NCBI GenBank assembly: GCA_014360395.1
Contig: JACIXM010000448.1
Span: 1-7,004, forward strand
Source: Actinotalea sp.
GTDB lineage: Bacteria; Actinomycetota; Actinomycetes; Actinomycetales; Cellulomonadaceae
Direction: 5' to 3'
DNA length: 7,004 nt
Under the pieces are notes generated by a model. It worked only from the letters and a program-made list of their open reading frames with translations, made no database searches and was not told where the DNA came from. Shown here one piece after another: positions 5,536 through 7,004 of the stretch (its first letter is position 1; the number at the start of each line of letters is the position of its first letter). The position numbers were made by a program, and so were the translations under genes.

Positions 5536-6399
5536 ATGTCAGCCCAGGCCCGGGCCTCGCGGCCAGCCACGGAGGGCACGAGCGCCGGCGGGAGCCGTGT
5601 GCCCCGCCCCGGCGTGTCCGGCTCGGCCGAGGACGCCGTCTCCGTCGTCTCGCTGTGGGAGTGCTTCAAGGAGACCGGCGACCGCGCGGCGCGCGAGCGG
5701 CTCATCCTGCACTACGCCCCTCTGGTCACCACGGTGGCGAACCGCGTGGGTGCCGGGCTGCCGAGCACGGTGGAGCAGGCCGACCTCGTCTCGTACGGCA
5801 TGTTCGGCCTCATCGACGCGATCGAGAAGTGCCAGACCGACCGTGACGTGAAGTTCGAGACCTATGCGGGCGCCCGCATCCGCGGAGCGATCATCGACGA
5901 GCTCCGGGCGATCGACTGGATCCCCCGTTCCGTGCGGACGAAGGCCCGCGCGGTGGACCGCGCGTTCGCCGAGCTGGAGGCCGAGCTGCGCCGCGCCCCG
6001 ACCGAGCACGAGGTCGCCGCGCGGCTCCAGGTCGACGTCGGCGAGCTCCGGGCGGTGTTCACCCAGCTGTCGACGGTGAACGTCGCGGCCCTGGACGAGC
6101 TGCTCGGCTCGGGATCGGACCGCGGGGACGCGTTGTCGCTGCTCGACACCCTCGAGGACCCCGCCGCGGAGGACCCGGCCGGCAACGTCGAGGCCCAGGA
6201 GACGAAGATCCTGCTCGCCCGCGCGATCGAGCGCCTGGGGGAGCGGGAGAAGATCGTCCTGGTCCTGTACTACTACGAGGGCATGACGCTCGCCGAGATC
6301 GGTCGGGTCCTCGGCGTCACGGAGTCGCGGATCTCCCAGATGCACACGGCCGCGATGCTGCGGCTGCGGACGTCGCTGCAGGAGAGCGAGCGCGGCTGA
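5536..6399 (+). CDS. whiG: FliA/WhiG-type RNA polymerase sigma factor
   Basis: This 287-residue sigma factor is of the sigma-28 (FliA/WhiG) class, close to the about 280 residues of Streptomyces WhiG. A low-complexity lead of about 35 residues precedes region 2 (about 55-135), with [47 protein letters not shown] and the DWIPRSVR box that starts region 3. Region 3 covers about 136-185 ([10 protein letters not shown]). Region 4 covers about 228-280, with [21 protein letters not shown] and the helix-turn-helix [18 protein letters not shown]. WhiG directs sporulation genes in Streptomyces, while the orthologue in motile actinobacteria directs flagellar genes. Nothing here says which applies, so the symbol marks orthology at this locus (next to the rpsB region), not function. 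ATG 5536 has AGGAGG 9 bases upstream, starting within the xerC stop. No anti-sigma gene is adjacent. Confidence 0.93.
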   Translation: MSAQARASRPATEGTSAGGSRVPRPGVSGSAEDAVSVVSLWECFKETGDRAARERLILHYAPLVTTVANRVGAGLPSTVEQADLVSYGMFGLIDAIEKCQTDRDVKFETYAGARIRGAIIDELRAIDWIPRSVRTKARAVDRAFAELEAELRRAPTEHEVAARLQVDVGELRAVFTQLSTVNVAALDELLGSGSDRGDALSLLDTLEDPAAEDPAGNVEAQETKILLARAIERLGEREKIVLVLYYYEGMTLAEIGRVLGVTESRISQMHTAAMLRLRTSLQESERG

Positions 6400-6428
6400 C
6401 CGGTCCCCGGTGGGCGCCGACGGCGCTC
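6399..6428. terminator. Tandem hairpins in the convergent whiG / M23 gap
   Basis: The 39-base gap between the two convergent stops holds two small stems. ACCGG (6399-6403) pairs with CCGGT (6407-6411) around a 3-base loop. GGGCGCC (6412-6418) pairs with GGCGCTC (6422-6428) around GAC, with one G-T wobble. No T-tract is present on either strand. A bidirectional terminator is the natural reading of the position, but the stems are short. Confidence 0.45.
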
Positions 6429-6438
6429 GTGCGGCAGG

Positions 6439-6999
6439 TCACCGGGAACCGGCCGTGCCCTTCGCGTCCCTCTCGGGCAGGAGCCGCACCGTGGGCCCCG
6501 GGAGCAACCCGAGCGGGTCGAGGTAGCGCTCGCCGTCCCGGACGCCCCAGTGCACGCACCCGGCGCAGTGCCCGCCCGTGGAGAGCAGACCGACGACGTC
6601 CCCCGGCGCCACGACGCTGCCCGCGTCCACGACGGCCGTGACCGGCTCGAGGCTGGAGCGCAGCCCGTCGTCGTGCCGCACCGTGACGACGTCCCGGTCC
6701 ACGACCCGTCCCGCGAAGACCACGACGCCGGCCGCGGGGGAGAGCACAGTGGCCCCGACCGGCGCGGCGAGGTCGACGCCCCGGTGGCCGGGTCCCCAAC
6801 GGACCGTCGGTTCCTCGAAGCCGCGCACGACCACCGCCGCCTCCAGCGGCAGGACGACGACGGCGCGGTCCTGCCGCGCCGCACCGGCGTCCGCCGGCGC
6901 CGTCCGCACGGACGGGCCCGCGACGACCGGTGCGAGGAGACCCGCGACGAGGGCACCGGCGGCGAGCAGGCCGACGGCGGCAGACGTGGCGTGGGGCAT
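6439..6999 (-). CDS. Secreted M23 family (LytM-like) peptidase
   Basis: This protein of at least 186 residues has a hydrophobic N-terminal segment (about 6-27, ending APVVA) that looks like a signal peptide, with likely cleavage after A27 and no lipobox cysteine. An M23/LytM beta domain follows: GHRGVDLAAPVG (H72 and D76, the HxxxD zinc ligands), SPAAGVVVFAGRV, VTVRHDDGLRSSLEPV, APGDVVGLLSTGGHCAGCVHWGVRDG and YLDPLGLLP. M23 enzymes cut peptidoglycan cross-links outside the cell. The third zinc ligand H150 is present, but the first His of the usual HxH is C148, and the YxHL histidine position reads SLEP. Members at this locus in other actinobacteria often look like this, so it may be a variant or non-catalytic regulator. 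ATG 6999 is the first start in view. The codon before it is Arg and only five bases remain, so the true start, with a more basic n-region, may lie beyond the window. Confidence 0.85.
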   Translation of the reverse strand: MPHATSAAVGLLAAGALVAGLLAPVVAGPSVRTAPADAGAARQDRAVVVLPLEAAVVVRGFEEPTVRWGPGHRGVDLAAPVGATVLSPAAGVVVFAGRVVDRDVVTVRHDDGLRSSLEPVTAVVDAGSVVAPGDVVGLLSTGGHCAGCVHWGVRDGERYLDPLGLLPGPTVRLLPERDAKGTAGSR

Positions 7000-7004
7000 G
7001 CGCC

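Overview
The window is very GC-rich (roughly three quarters G+C by eye, not counted) and almost wall-to-wall coding. The proteins and gene order match the conserved actinobacterial block lepB - rnhB - DUF2469 - yraN - comM/yifB - dprA - xerC - whiG/fliA-type sigma - M23 peptidase. In actinobacteria rpsB-tsf normally lies just beyond, which would be off the right edge here. DUF2469 is essentially an actinobacterial family, so the phylum call is firm. Protein style suggests a high-GC Micrococcales lineage (Cellulomonadaceae or Promicromonosporaceae type), but that is inference only.

Layout, left to right. (1) Bases 1-1290 hold the tail of a type I signal peptidase (lepB), RNase HII (rnhB) and a small conserved orphan (DUF2469). 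They are joined by two successive 4-base GTGA overlaps, so they read as one translationally coupled transcript. It ends in two GC-rich hairpins, the first folded across the DUF2469 stop codon. (2) A 164-base gap (1291-1454) carries the second hairpin and a pair of 17-base near-identical direct repeats. (3) Bases 1455-4536 hold yraN (nuclease-fold protein), comM/yifB (AAA+ helicase of the Mg-chelatase-like family) and dprA (RecA loader), again joined by 4-base overlaps. (4) A 52-base gap holds a strong inverted repeat and a possible leaderless promoter. (5) Bases 4589-6399 hold xerC and a WhiG/FliA-type sigma factor. The sigma gene's Shine-Dalgarno starts on the last base of the xerC stop codon. 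(6) After a 39-base convergent junction with small hairpins comes a secreted M23-type peptidase on the minus strand, whose true start may lie just past the window edge.

The coherent theme is DNA processing. RNase HII removes ribonucleotides and R-loop RNA, YraN has a resolvase-like nuclease fold, ComM drives branch migration, DprA loads RecA on single strands, and XerC resolves chromosome dimers. A development/motility sigma factor is attached to the 3' end. No mobile element, CRISPR array, tRNA or rRNA was seen. This is ordinary core-genome territory. The points worth a second look are the yraN-comM-dprA coupling, the unexplained DUF2469 orphan, the regulatory architecture ahead of xerC, a stretch of atypical codons at the xerC active site, and the altered active site of the M23 protein.
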